64,000 bases of DNA from Corythucha ciliata (Eukaryota > Arthropoda > Insecta > Hemiptera > Tingidae). The stretch covers positions 9,734,001 through 9,798,000 of the forward strand of contig CM075937.1 in assembly GCA_038030265.1 (NCBI GenBank), written 5' to 3'. The position numbers were made by a program, and so were the translations under genes. The notes under the pieces were generated by a model. The model was not told the DNA's origin and did no database searches. It saw nothing but the letters and a program-made list of their open reading frames with translations. This document shows positions 33,601 through 46,460 of the stretch, one piece after another. Each line of letters opens with the position of its first letter. Positions within the stretch are counted from its first letter, which is position 1.

Positions 33601-35572
33601 GGAGAAGATTCACGGTAAAATGGAGAGTTTGGTGACGAAACACAGGACTTTGCGGCAATATTTATGGAGTTTCGCAACAAAAGAAAGATACTCGGTGCGA
33701 AATCTAGTGTTTTGCGTCTAAATGAAGACATTCACGGCTAAATGGATAATTTCGTGGCCAAAGCAAGAGTTATTGAAGCTAAATGGAAAGTTTGGGGACG
33801 AAATCAAGTGTTTTGCGGCTAAATTGATACATTCACGATTGAAAATTTTGCGGCCAACGAAAGAGATTAGCGGCAAAATGGAAAGTTTGCGAGGCGAAAT
33901 TGAGAGTTTTGTAGCTTAATGAAGACGTGCACAATTAAATTGAAAGTTTAGAGGCTAAAGAAAGAGTTTAGCGGCTACAGGGAGAGTTTTGAGGCTAAAT
34001 GGAAATTTTCGGGCCGAAATCAATAGTTTTGCGGCTAATTAGAGATATTCACTTCACAATTGAAATTTCATAGCGGCTAAAGGAAGAGTTTCACGGCTAA
34101 ACGGAAAATTTTGTAGTGAAATTGAGGATTTATCACAGCATTATTCAGAGTTTTCCTGCTAAATGGATAGTTTCAGGGCAAAATTAAGAGTTTTGCGGCT
34201 GAACGGAGGCATTCAAGTCTGAATGGGCAGAGTTTTATGGTGATATTTAGGATACATTGCAGCAATATTGAGACTTTCGTGGCTAAACTGAAATTCTTCA
34301 GACGAAATTAGGCGTTTTGCGGCTAAATGGAGAGTGTTGTGGCGAAATGAAGAATATCGCGGCTAAAAAGAGAGTTTTTCGACTAAACAGAAAGTTGAAG
34401 GGCGAAATTAGGAGTTTTGCGGCTAAATAGACGCCTTTTATACGTTGGAGAGTTTCACGGCTAAGTTGAAACACTCGCGGCTAAATAGCGAGTTTTTTGG
34501 TGCGACATGGAGGATTTATCACCGCAATATTGAGTGTTTCGCGGTTAAAATTGGAAAGTCTCGGGATGAAATTAAGCGTTATGCGGCTGTAAATGGCGAG
34601 TGTTGTGGCGAAATGAAGAATTTCGCGGCTGAAAAGAGAGCATGGTGGCTAAATGGAAAGTTTATCGATGTGAAATCAAGTGTTTTACGGCTAAATGGAG
34701 ACATTCATGGCTGAAATGGATAGTCACGGGACGAAATCAGGCGTTTTGCGGATAAATGGAGAGTGTTTAGTAATGAAATGTAGAATTTTTCGACTAAAGG
34801 GTGAGTTTCGCGGCTAAAAAAGGGAGTTTTGCGGCTAAGTAGAGACATTCAAATTAGAGAGTTTCACGGCTAAATTGAAACACTTGTGGCCAAATGGCGA
34901 GTTTTGTTTAAAATGGAGGATTTCGCAGCAATACAGAGAGTTTCACCGCTAATTGGACAATTTCGAGGTGAAATCAAGAGTTTTGCGGCTAAATGGAGAC
35001 ATTCACGGCTAAATGGTTAGTTTTGTCGTGAAATAAAGGATTTAAACCGCAGTGATATTGAGAGTATCGCGGCTGAATGGAATATTTCGGTGCTAATTCA
35101 AGTGTTTCGCCGCTAAATGAAGAGTTTGGTGGCGGATAATGAAGGATTTCGCGGTAATATGGAGATTTACGCGGCTAAATGGAATGTTTTTCAGCCATAA
35201 TTGGAGACTTTTGCGAATGAACGGAGGAGTTGGGAGAGAAAAATCAAGACATTTGACGGCCGCATTGGGAAGTCTCTTTGAATGAATGGACGGTTTCGTA
35301 GCTAAATGGAGATTTTCGCTCGGTAAAATGGCGAGTTTAAGGTTGAAATTAAGAGATTTGCGGCCGGTTACTGAATGAAACGGCTACATGGGGAGTTTCG
35401 TCACTACACGGACGGTTTTGCCCCTAAGTGGACATTTTCACGTCTGAATGGAGATTTTTGTCCTGCTAAACAATGAGTTTCTTGGCTAAACAGACAATTT
35501 CGCGTCTAGATGGAGAGTTTTGAGCCTAAAATATGAGCTTCGTGGCTGAATAGAGATTTTTGCGGCTGAATA
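33600..35572 (+). repeat. S2 satellite array, plus orientation
   Basis: About 2 kb of units of roughly 28-33 bp with core GTTTTGCGGCTAAATGGAGA alternate with variants such as TTCACGGCTAAATGG, TTCGTGGCGAAAT and AGGATTTCGCAGCAATATTG. The GCGGCTAAA core is shared with S1 but the rest differs, so this is a sister family. Recurring orders of variants (for example GGAGACATTCACGGCTAAAT at 33,722, 34,690 and 34,990) hint at a longer, irregular higher-order period. The open frames at 33,722-33,919 and 34,445-34,714 are repeat-derived. Confidence 0.88.
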
Positions 35573-35890
35573 ATTTATGTTAGTGCTACGCATGTTTGTG
35601 CTTCGCAGTGACATGAGCGGGATTAAGTCCGCTCATGTCACAGAATGGTGGGCATTTTCAGCCACATGGGCTGTGTCCCCGCCTTCCGTAGTCAAACCCC
35701 CCCCCCCCCGAAGTACACGTCTTTGGTTAGGGGGTGGAGGATGGGCAAGGTTCGCCCTCCCCCCCTCCAAATCATTCCATTGTACTGTTTTTTTTTTTTA
35801 CCAAGTTGTCACAGTTTGTGATGGAAAGATCGTCCATTTTTCTAGCCGAACGACCGCAGTTTCAGACGTAAAATAGACAGGTACCTACCC
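35572..35890. other. Unique region with C-run and T-run
   Basis: It contains a C-run at about 35,697-35,708, C-rich and G-rich patches, and a T-run at 35,790. A plus-strand open frame at 35,577-35,876 has no recognisable domain. Confidence 0.4.
35608..35641. repeat. Perfect 13-bp-stem hairpin
   Basis: GTGACATGAGCGG and CCGCTCATGTCAC are separated by 8 bp. It lies at the exact boundary between the S2 array and the unique region that follows. Confidence 0.85.
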
Positions 35891-36215
35891 CAATGAGCCA
35901 ATTAATTAGTTGGTCAATGAGCCAATCAATGAGCCTTTCAATGAGCCTTTCAATGAGTCAATGAATGAGCCAATCAAAGAGTTGACAGATGCGTACCCAT
36001 TGGGGGGGGGGGGGGCGACAGGTGGATCGCCTCCCCCAGTAGGCCGTTTTTAGCCAAGTTTCTGCGAAATTCCAGCAATACGAAGAGCACTCATTTCAAC
36101 ACCCATCCCCCTCCGGTGCTTAGTAGGCTGCGGACTGCCGGAATCGCCCCCTTCTGAAGGATTTCTAGATACGCCCCTGTGGGTTGATCAATGAACCAAT
36201 CAATGAGCCAATCAG
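35890..36215. repeat. Short AATGAGCC array, split by an interspersed repeat
   Basis: CAATGAGCC-type words recur every 12-16 bp at 35,891-35,985 and again at 36,185-36,215. Between them lies the second copy of the interspersed repeat also found at 1,378-1,540. Confidence 0.7.
36017..36179. repeat. Interspersed repeat R36, copy 2
   Basis: It matches 1,378-1,540 over about 160 bp, with both copies ending TACGCCCCTG. Placement inside the AATGAGCC array suggests that it inserted there. Confidence 0.7.
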
Positions 36216-38990
36216 TACGCCAAACTAGTTTCTATCTATAGGCTGCTCTGGCTAAACCATAATGCACTTTCACCGAGTTTCGTGACCGATAAAAATCAAT
36301 TCAGGGGTTTCACGATCCCGTTAGTCGAATCAAAAATGTCTACTCTGGACCGCTTTTGGGGCTCTCTGGTATGAACTATAGATCCGAGCGCTGAACCCAA
36401 AAAATGTAACATTCGATCAACCGATCGATCACCCCCCCCCCACCGCCACCCATTCACGCTTTATGGTCACTAGACTGTCCTACGAGTCACCTTTGAACAG
36501 ACAGCCAAGTCTCTCCATTGATAGATGATGTCTGCGTCTGTACGTTATCTGACTCGAGCTTGGACCGATCTCGATCTGGCATGGGCTTGCGGGGGGGGGG
36601 GGTTCACGGCTTTGCCCCATCCCCTCCCACTCTCTTCCTCACTGTGAGAGAGCTTTGAATTATGGACAGTGAATCGCACTTTGGGTGTCCTGACTACTTG
36701 TTAGACGTTTCAATTCAGTCAACCTCGAAAGTTGACTTATTCCAGGAGGCCCTAAAATGACCCTTTCGTAATTAAACGCAGCTTGAAAACGTCTCGTGCC
36801 TCATCCCATCGGTTTTTGCTTCTAAGCCTGTGATCAGATAGTGAATTTCAGCCAGAGCATTTCAACAGTTTCGCAGCAAGCCCCCCTCCTCCCACCACGA
36901 CTAGATAAACAAGTAAACCCTGAAAATGAATTTATTAGGTCCTCCCACTGAGGCAGTACCACAGTCACAGCCTTCTGTGGAATCTCTGCAACTTCTAACA
37001 AAAAAAAAAGGGGGTGGGGCTTGCTTACTTTCCTTTTTTGAAGGAAGTATTATTCCCTCTTGCCGTCTATTTGCTACTTTTCACAAAAGGTGCTAAATAC
37101 CTCGGTTGTTTGTAATAGGAAAGGGGGTGGCCAGGTAAGAATACAGTTTCCTGAATTTGTAGTCAGTATAGACGTAGACATATCATGAACTACAAAATGG
37201 TAAGGGTGTGGGGTGTTAAGCGAGGGGGAAAAAGGCGTTTCTATGCCCTCCTTTTAGGGGTACAGAAAAGGCGAATCCTCTTTATTCTTGAGCATTTATT
37301 TTGTACCATTTTTTTTCCTTCTTCTTCTTCTTCTTCTACCTCCCCTCGACCTCCTTGCCCTTCAACAACGGTTTTTTTTGTTTTTTTTCTACGCCTATTG
37401 CCTATCAGGTTTAAAGTTACTCGAGTCCCAAGTTTGGGTAAAAGGAGAGTGAAGAAGGCCGACAGAACCTCCCGGGGAATGTGGCAACGAAAGGGCCATC
37501 CCCCAAAACCTGTTCTTTTCCTTCTTCCCTCCATCCCCCTCTTTCCTCATTACCTATGTTTGGTTCGGGGCCAGAAGAGTTCCATGACCTCTCAGCTACA
37601 ATCCTGCTTCAAAAAAAAAAAAAACTTTTCAACCCTATAAAGATAGGTGACGAAGGACTTGTGGAAGGGGACGAGGAAGAGGGGCCCATCCCTTGTGTTT
37701 TGATGTCGAGACGTTATACACAAATTTCTTTTTTATTTTTCTTTATAAGAGAAGGGAGGTGAGAGTAAATATTATAGTTTGATCGTTGTAAATAAACTTG
37801 TAACAACTCTTTAGTCAACTTATTTCAAATTCGTGTTGCACGATTTCAACTACCTTAATCCATGACGGTTAGGATAAAGGGGGGGGGACATAAGTCTTTA
37901 TTACAGAACAATTTACGGCAGTCATTAATAAATATTTCAACAGCTGTATCAGTTAAGAAAATCGCGATCTCCGCAGACGGTTATATTGCCGATTAAAACT
38001 ATTTTAAAAAATGGAGCTTCAGACGAATTTCCTGTTCTCGTGAGTTCTGTTCGTTGTTGGGACCACAACGGTCGTGAATAAAAAAAAAAAAAAAGGTAGC
38101 CCCCCCCCTCCACCATTCACCCTTATTCAAATCCATTGACGTCCCCTCAAATACGGGGGGTCGTTGGTATCTATCAGTCATTTTTATTGACATAGCGAAG
38201 GGGGTGTGCCTTATTATTGTCGTGAATGGAATTTTAGCACACCCAGAATACATTTATGCTTTAGAAGAATGTTCAGGGGAATCCTTTTTATTTTATAATA
38301 TTATTCAAAAAAACGTATTTTCTTGACTCTTTGAAAGAGTTGAGAAGGCTCAAGGTTAAGATTAGATCCTTGTGATGCAGGTAGAAATAGAAAAGAGGGA
38401 CTCTCCCTTCTTGCTCAATCACACCCCCCTCCCCAACCTCTCTTTATTTTTTTAATGTTAGATCGTGTCCAATAAATCCAACTTGAATCACACATAGTGT
38501 GTAATAAGATAACCCCTATCAAAAACCACTAGGACCCGCTCAGGCGTCTTTCCCTGTCTTCTCCTCTTTCGTTTGCCTTCTTTTTTTCTCTCTTTCTGGG
38601 TAGAAAAATTGAATCTTTCATCTTTGTGAAGGAAAGAAATAATACGAGCCCATTAAAGATGTGGAAGATAGAGAAAAAGACTATCACCATTTTACTTCTT
38701 TTTATCTTCTTTTTTTCTGTATAAATCTCCCAAGACTCGGTGATCTCACTTTAAATCAATTACACTACCAAACTGTTTTTGAGTATTTCACAGCTCCTCA
38801 CCGGTTATTATTCCCTCCTGCATAAAAGAAGTTTTGCGCGATTCCTCTCAATTAAATTTTGCCTCATCATTTCAGTTTACATTTACAGTTATGGGACGCT
38901 TTGTGCCCTGTCTTTGGTTTTGGACCAATTTTCGCGACTTCGTCTCAACGACGCGAAGGCCCGTGTGAATTTAGGCACACTCGTCATTTG
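36215..38990. other. 2.8 kb low-repeat region, no gene recognised
   Basis: There are many homopolymer runs: C near 36,431, G near 36,590, A near 37,000, C near 38,100. A pyrimidine tract with CTT repeats lies at 37,312-37,345. Open frames at 37,185-37,762 on both strands, and 38,779-39,056, look like compositional artefacts of polypyrimidine and AT-rich DNA. No splice-bounded coding exon is evident. Confidence 0.5.
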
Positions 38991-39600
38991 ACGCGGAATT
39001 TAAGGAGGAAAAAACATCGATTCGTGGGGTATTTGAAGGCAACTTTGCGGAAATAATTGGGAGAAAAAGCGCGATTTCTCATTCTGCGACACTAGTTCGT
39101 CGTGGCTTCTAGAAGTAATTTCTCAGCTTAAATAGAGAAAATACGCTAATTCCCAGTGAGATCGGTAAGAATTGAGAAGGCGCGCTAATGTGACGTCTTT
39201 GGAGCACGTACGCTCCTAAAAGCATATAAAAAGGCGTTAATCCGCATGGCTAAAATTGGAGATATACAGCTAGTTTGCAAATAAAATTGAGAATCAGCGT
39301 TGATTCGTGTATAAAATTGAGAAAAGTGCTAATCCGTGGATAAAATCGAGAAATACATTCTGTCCCTTCGAGAACGTGGAAGTAAAAGCATCAGATTTGC
39401 GGGTAAAATTGTGAATAAGTGCTAATTCACTGATAAAACTAAGAAAAAGCCTTAAATCACATCTAACAACGTTTAAAAACTCCAAATTCGTCACTTCTAT
39501 TGAGAAAAAAAAGCTATAAAATTGAGAAACAGCGCTACTTCGGCGCTAAAATTGAGAATCAGCGCTAATTCGCTGCAAAAAATTAAGAAACAGTAGAACA
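38990..39600 (+). repeat. S1 satellite block, plus orientation
   Basis: Units include AAAATTGAGAAAAGTGCTAA and CGCTAATTCGCTGC. The block flips to minus near 39,605. Confidence 0.85.
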
Positions 39601-39604
39601 GGCG

Positions 39605-40315
39605 ATTTTATAAATTTTGGTCTGCGAGTTACGTTTTTCTCAATTTTAGCCCTGAATTAGCTATTTTTTTTTCACCTTGTGCCAGTTGGCAACGTATAAG
39701 CTGCGCATTGGCGTATATTTTCATTTTTCATCCAATTATTAGCCGCAAATAAGAGTTTTTCCTACACATTATCGGTAATAAGAGATTTTTCTCAATTTGA
39801 GCAGCGAAATTAGCACATTTTCTCGATTTTAGTCAGGGAATAGCATTTTTATCGCGTGAATTCACGATTTTTCTTCGTTTTAGCAACAACTTGGCGTTTT
39901 CCTCTATTTTTGCTGCAAATTAGCCGGTTTTCAACTTTCATAGCAGCGAAAATTGGCAATTTTTCTCAATTTGAGCTGCGAATGAGTATTAGCCTTGAAG
40001 TTCCCTTCAGACGCCACTAAATGGTGTACATGTTCAATTAAAGCGGAAAATTGGATTTAAAAAAATTGTATTCACGAAATTAGCTCATTATCTTCAATTG
40101 AGCAGCAAGCAAGTAATGATTTCACGCCGTGAAGTAGCGAGTTTCCTCCATTTCAGCAATGAACTGGCGTTTTCCTCAATTTTTTCGACAAATTAGCGAT
40201 TTTCCCCCTTTTTTAGCAGCGAAATAGCCCTTTTTACCTGCAAATTTGCATTTTCTTCATTTTAGCCTCTCTAATTAGTGATTATTCTCAATATTGATAT
40301 TCATTGGCGATTTAC
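39605..40315 (-). repeat. S1 satellite block, minus orientation
   Basis: Units read TTTCTCAATTTTAGCCCTGA and similar on the plus strand. The block is about 0.7 kb, bounded by plus-oriented satellite on both sides. Confidence 0.85.
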
Positions 40316-40319
40316 TTCT

Positions 40320-43125
40320 CTCCAATTTGCGGCTAACACTGGGAAAAATCGATGATTTGTGAGGAAATGTTTTTTAAAAAAACACAAATTCGCAACTAAA
40401 CTGTGAAAAAATCGCTAACTTCACAGCTACAATTGAGGAAAACGCTAATTCGTGGCTCAAGTTAAGTAAAATCGCTAATTCACGGGACGAAAACTGTATT
40501 TCGCAGCTAAAATTGATGAAAAGCGCAAACTCGTGGTGAAATTTAGAAGAAAAAAAGCACAAATTGAGGAAAATCACAATATCACAGAATATGTGTAGAA
40601 AAAGCGCTAATTTCCCTCTAAAATTGAGTTGATTTGATTAGCTTTGCGGTTTACATCGAGACTACGCCAATTCGCGGGTTCATTGTCAGTGACTAAAACT
40701 GAGAAAAAGGCGTGCATTTATATGGCTCCCGCAGGTAAGTCCCTACCGGCTAGTTTGAAGGTAAAATTTTGAAAACTTGTTACTTGTGGCTATAAAAATG
40801 ACAAATACGCTAAATTTGAGGCTAAAAATTGAGCATCACTCTCTGATTGGCGCTTAAGACCGAAAAAACTGAAGCTAATTCATTGATGAAAGTGAAGTGA
40901 ATAGCTAATGCGGTGCTAATTTTCGTATTAAAGCTCTAATTCATGGTTAATATTGGTAAAAATCACTGATATATGCGGCCAAAAATTAAGAAAAACTCCA
41001 ATTCTCAGCTCCAATTCTGAAAATCGCTAATTTGCAGCTAAAATCGAGTGAATGGCCGATTAATAGGTTGAAATTGAGTGAAATGGCCAATTCACTAATT
41101 AAGAGTGCTTTTTACTGCTAAAATTGAGAAATAGCGCTGAGTCACAGAGGGCCCTGAGAAAAATCGCTAATTGGCGGTTGAAACTGAGAATACGCCGATT
41201 CGCGGCTTCTGGAAAGCGGATTTTTGGCTAAAAACGAGTAAAAGCGCTTGTTCATTGCTAAAAGGGAATAACAAATGGCTAATTTGATTATAACTTTTAC
41301 TCTGACTCGTGAATAATTTTGATAAAAATCACTAATTTGAACGGTAAAATAAAGAAAAACGCTAATTCTTAGCTCAAATTGAAATAATTGCTAATTCGCC
41401 GCTAAACAAGTGCATAAATCGCTAATTTGTGGCTAAAATTGAGGAAAATCATTAATTTGTGCGGTAAAAATGAGGAAAAACGAAATTTCTCTGCTCAAAT
41501 TGAGAAAAAATGCTAATTAACTGGTAAAAAGTGAAAAATCGCTAATCTACTGTAAAAATGAAATGGAGATAAACCGTTGATAAGTGGCCAAATTTAGGAA
41601 AAAATGCTCATTCACGAATAAAACTGAGTAAAAACAACCGAAAAGCGGCTAAAATTCAGAAAAATCGTCAAATTCAACTGCGTCGATTGATGAAAAAGCT
41701 AGTTCACGGAAATAATCGAGAAACTGAGCTAATTCGCGGTTGACATAGAGGAAATCACTAATTCACTGTTAAAAATGATAAAAAAGCTAATTCGTGGCTA
41801 AAATTTTAAAAAAGTGCAAACTCACGCGGATAAAATGGAGAAAAAAAAACTCACTCGCGGCAAAAATTAGGGGAAAAAACGCAAAATTCATGGCTATAGT
41901 AGCCAGGAAAAATGCTATTTCGCCGATATAATTGAGAAATAGCTTCGCTGATGCTGAAATCAAGCAATCGCGTACTAATTCAAGGTTAAAATTGAAAAAT
42001 TCAGTAATTTGCTGTTAAAAATCGATAATTTTTGCTCAAATTTGGAAATAAAGGTCATCAACGGATGAAATTGAGAAAAAAATGCCAAATTGCGGCTAAA
42101 ATTCTCAAAAAGCGCCACATTTATGGCTAGCAGTCTCGAAAATGCTGGTTCACGGAGATAATGGTGAAAAATGGTGAAAAGCGTCAAATTTATGGCTAGT
42201 ATTGAACAAAAATGTTCATTCGCGGGTACAGTTGAATTGCTAAATTTCCGAGAAAACGCCACATTTTTGGCTTGCATCGAAGAAAATGCCAGTTCACGGA
42301 AATGATCGAAAAATAGAGATAATTAGCCTCTGAAAAGAATAAAATCGTTTATTCGCGTTTAAAATCGAGAAAACCCGCTAAATCGTGGCTAAAATTGCTA
42401 AATTGAGCTAATTTTTTGAAAACAGCACTTATTTGCTGCTAAAATTAAGAAACAACGCTAATTCAAAGTTGAAATTTAAAAAATCACTATAATTCACGAT
42501 TAAAATTTAAACAAAATTTGATAATTCACGGCTAAATTTGGAATAAAGGGCTCATTCTCTAAAAAACTCAAGAAAAAACGCGAATTAGCTGCTAAAATAA
42601 CATTAAAAAACGCAAAATTCAAGGCGAGAATTGCTAGATCATGGTTATAATCGAGAAACAGTGCTGATTCCTGGCTAAAATGTATAAAAATGACCTCCTT
42701 AAGTATACAATTGAGAAAAAAACGCTAAATTGCGGCTCAAATGCCCCCTCCCCAAACATATTTTTGGCTAGCGTGGAGGGAAAATATTGTGCACGGAAAT
42801 AATGGAGAAATTGAGATAACTAGCGGCCAGAATGGAGAAAATCGCTAAATCACGAATAAGATAGAGAACAGCGCTAAATCGCGACTGAAATTCTTGAATA
42901 GCGCCAAATTCAGGGCTCGTATTGAGCAAAAAAATCCTACGAAACAGTGCGCGTGGTTAAAATTGACGAAAACTCCACTAATTCACGGCTGCGGCGGAAA
43001 AGCGCTAATTCTGAGTTAAAATCGAAAAAAGCGAATCGAAATTCGCGGTTAAAATTGAAAAAATTGCTAATTCACTGTTACAAAAGAGATAAACTGCTAT
43101 TTCGAAGCTAAAGTGAAGAAAAAAT
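40320..43125 (+). repeat. S1 satellite block, plus orientation
   Basis: About 2.8 kb of diverged units. A longer variant with ATTTATGGCTAGCATTGA and GTTCACGGAAATAATCGA words recurs near 42,115, 42,190, 42,265, 42,765 and again at 44,425 in a later block. This shows that multi-unit segments have been copied between blocks. Confidence 0.88.
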
Positions 43126-43129
43126 TCCT

Positions 43130-43805
43130 CCATTCCATTCCTCCATTTCAGCCGCGAATTATTACTTAATTTTCGACGCGCACAAATTATTTCTTAGCCG
43201 CGAGTAACTGCTTTTACTCAGTTCCAGCCAGGGTGAACTGATGATTTTTTTTCAAATTGCCATTTCATCTGCGAATGTGCTCTTTTTGTCAACTTCGGGC
43301 GTGAATTCACGGTTTTTCTACAATTTCGCGGTGAATTAGCGAATTTTCTCAAAGTAGCATTTTTTTAAATTGTAGCCTCTCTTTTATCCATGAAATAAGC
43401 ACGTTTTTCTCAATTTTAGTCGCAAATTACCGCTTAATTACTCAATTTCATCTGCGAACTACTGTTTTTACTCAGCAATAGCCCCGGCGAACTAACGAAT
43501 TTTCTCAAATTACCATTTCACCCACGAATTAACCTTTCGTCTCTATCATAGAGGGGAATTTAGTGGATTTTCTCAATTTTTGCAGCAGTTACCGCTATTA
43601 TTCTATTTCTATTGATCCGCCAATTGATATTTATCTCAATTTTAGGTGCGAATGAGTGCTTTACTTCAATTTCAGCTGGAAGTTAAAGGTTTTTCTCGTG
43701 TTTCAGAAGCGTAATAGCGGATTTCGTCAAATTAAACCCGCGAAGAAGCAATTTGTCTTCATTTCGTCCACGAATCAGGGCTTTCCCTCAATTTTTGTCA
43801 TGAGT
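43130..43805 (-). repeat. S1 satellite block, minus orientation
   Basis: Units such as TTTCTCAATTTTAGTCGCAA. A junction of CCTCCATTCCATTCCTCC at 43,127-43,145 marks the flip on the left side. Confidence 0.82.
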
Positions 43806-43809
43806 TGCC

Positions 43810-46460
43810 CCTTATTCGCGGTTTAAATTGAGAAAATCGTTACTTCACCGTTAAAAAGGAGAAACCCCGCTATTTCGAAGCTAAAATGTGGGAAAAATTG
43901 CTCATTCATAGATAAAATTGTATAGAAAAATTCGTCTCAACGCTAAAATTCATGACATGCTAGCTCGCGGATACATTTGAAAAAAGCAGAGCTAAATCAC
44001 GGTTAAAATTGATTAAAGCGCTAATTGTCGGTTAAAATACCAGAAAAGACGCCAAATTCAAGACTAAAACTGAGAGAATCGCTAATTCGGTGCCCAAAAT
44101 TAAGAAATAGCGCTAATTTGAGGTTAAAACTGACGAAATCACTAATTTGCTGTTAAAATTGAGAACTATCGGTAATTCGTGACTAAAATTAGGAAACAGT
44201 GCTCATTCACGGATAAAATTAAGAAAAACGCTAATTGCGCTACTATAAAATTGGGGAAAATCACCAAATTCATGCCTATAGTATTGAGTGGAATTGCAAT
44301 CGCAGATAAAATTAAGAAGCTGCGCTAATTCGAGACTGCAATTTAGAAAAAATGAGCTCATTGACGGATAAACTTGAGAAAAAAACATTAAAGTGCGTTA
44401 AAAATCCGGACAAAGCGCCAAATTTATGGCTAGCATTGAGGAAAAAACCAGTGCACGGGAATAATCGAGAAATGGTTATAATTGGCGGATAAAATGGAAA
44501 AAATCGCTGATTCGCGGTTAAAACGGAGAAAAACCACTAAATCGCGGATAAAAAAGCAAAATGACTAGTTCGCGGATATAATTGAGAAACAGAGATAATT
44601 CGCAGTTAGAATTGAGAAAAGCGCTAATCGCGGCTACAATGCAGAAAAAGGACCAAATTCTTGGCTAAAATTGAGAAGGTCATAAATTGAAAAACAGGGC
44701 TAATCCCCCGGTTAAAATTGTGAAAATCGCTAATTTACTGTTAAAATGCAGAAATGCAGGGATACAAGTGCTAATTCACAAATTAAATTGCGGATAAAAA
44801 AGCTCAATTGCGGCCAAAATTCTGAAGCAAGCGCCAATTTTGTAGCTGGCATTGCACAAAAATGCTAGATCGCAGCGGCGATTGAAAAACACCGCCAATT
44901 CGCGGTTAGAATTGAGAAAATCATTAACTCGAGGCGAAAATCGAAAAAATCACTAATTCGCTGTTGAAATGGAAAAAACGGGATTATTAGTTGCTAAAAT
45001 TAGCTGTTATTTAAAATCTCTAATTTGCAGCTAAAAGTGAGAAAATGGCTAATTTGAATGCTTGAATGCTAAAATTCGCGGCTAAAATATATAGAAAAGT
45101 GCTCAATCACCGGAAAAAACGAGAAAAAACGCTAATCCGCGGCTAAAATTTAAAAAAAATGCAAAACATATAGCAATAGTATAACAATAATATTATTGAG
45201 AAACAGCGCTAATTCGTAGCTAAAAGCTAAAAGTCGAGAATATCACTAATTTGCTTTTGAAATAGAGAAAACCGCTAATTCACGGTTAAAATGGAAAAAA
45301 TTGTTAATTCATGGCTAAAATTAAGAACATCACTAATTCGCTGTTAAAATAGAGACAATCGCTAATTCACTAATTGAAATAAGGAAAATCGCTGATTTGC
45401 AGTTAAAATTGAGAAAATTGCTAATTGGCGGGTAAAACTGAGAACATCACTAATTCGCTGTTAAAATGGAGACAATCGCTAATTCGCTAATTGAAATAAG
45501 GAAAATCGCTGATTTGCGGTTAAAATTGAGAAAATTGCTAATTGGCGGGTAAAACTGAGAACATCACTGATTCGCTGTTAAAATGGAAACAATCGCTAAT
45601 TCGCTAATTGAAATAAGGAAAATCGCTGATTTGCGGTTAAAATTGAGAAAATTGCTAATTGGCGGGTAAAACTGAGAACATCACTTATTCGCTGTTAAAA
45701 TGGAGACAATCGCTAATTCGCTAATTGAAATAAGGAAAATCGCTGATTTGCGGTTAAAATTGAGAAAATTGCTAATTGGCGGGTAAAACTGAGAACATCA
45801 CTGATTCGCTGTTAAAATAGAGAAAATCGCTAATTCGTTGGTTAAAATGAGGACAATCGCTAATTCGCTAATTGAAATAAGGAAAATCGCTGATTTGCGG
45901 TTAAAATTGAGAAAATTGCTAATTGGCGGGTAAAACTGAGAAAATCACTGATTCGCTGTTAAAATAGAGAAAATCGCTGATTCGCTAATTGAAACAAGGA
46001 AAATCACTGATTTCCAGTTAAAATTGAGAAAATTGCTAATTGGCGGGTAAAACTGAGAACATCACTGATTCGCTGTTAAAATAGAGAAAATCGCTAATTC
46101 GTTGGTTAAAATGAGGACAATCGCTAATTCGCGGTATAATGAAAAACATTGCTAGTTCGCGGTTAAAATTAATAAAATCGCTGATTGGCGGCTAAAATTG
46201 AATGCATCGCTGAATCACCGTTAAAATTGAGAAAAACAGCTGATTCACTGATTAAATTTAGAAAAAAGTGGTCATTCATGGATGAAATTTAAGAAAAGCG
46301 CTAGTTTTGCGGCAAAAATGCAGAAAAATTGCCCGATTCGTGGCAAAAATTGAGAAAATGTGCTAATTTACTGGTAAAATTTAGGAAAAAGCGCTACTTA
46401 GCCGCTGAAGTACATGCAAGAGCTCTAATTTTTGGTTAAAACTGGGGAAACTGTAATTTA
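43810..46460 (+). repeat. S1 satellite block, plus orientation
   Basis: Diverged units at 43,810-45,230 give way to the homogeneous higher-order array at 45,237-46,140 and then to diverged units again up to 46,460. Confidence 0.9.
45237..46140 (+). repeat. Higher-order repeat array, 117-bp period
   Basis: The phrase GCTGTTAAAAT recurs at 45,340, 45,457, 45,574, 45,691, 45,808, 45,955 and 46,072. The spacing is 117 bp five times and 147 bp once. The 117-bp unit is four S1 monomers of 29, 29, 31 and 28 bp; the 147-bp unit carries one extra monomer (GAGAAAATCGCTAATTCGTTGG region). Copies differ at only a few positions, unlike the diverged S1 around them, so this array amplified recently. Confidence 0.93.

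Noticed and set aside
37185..37762. Overlapping open frames on both strands of up to 151 codons
   Set aside because: They come from polypyrimidine and polypurine tracts; the amino-acid composition is low complexity.
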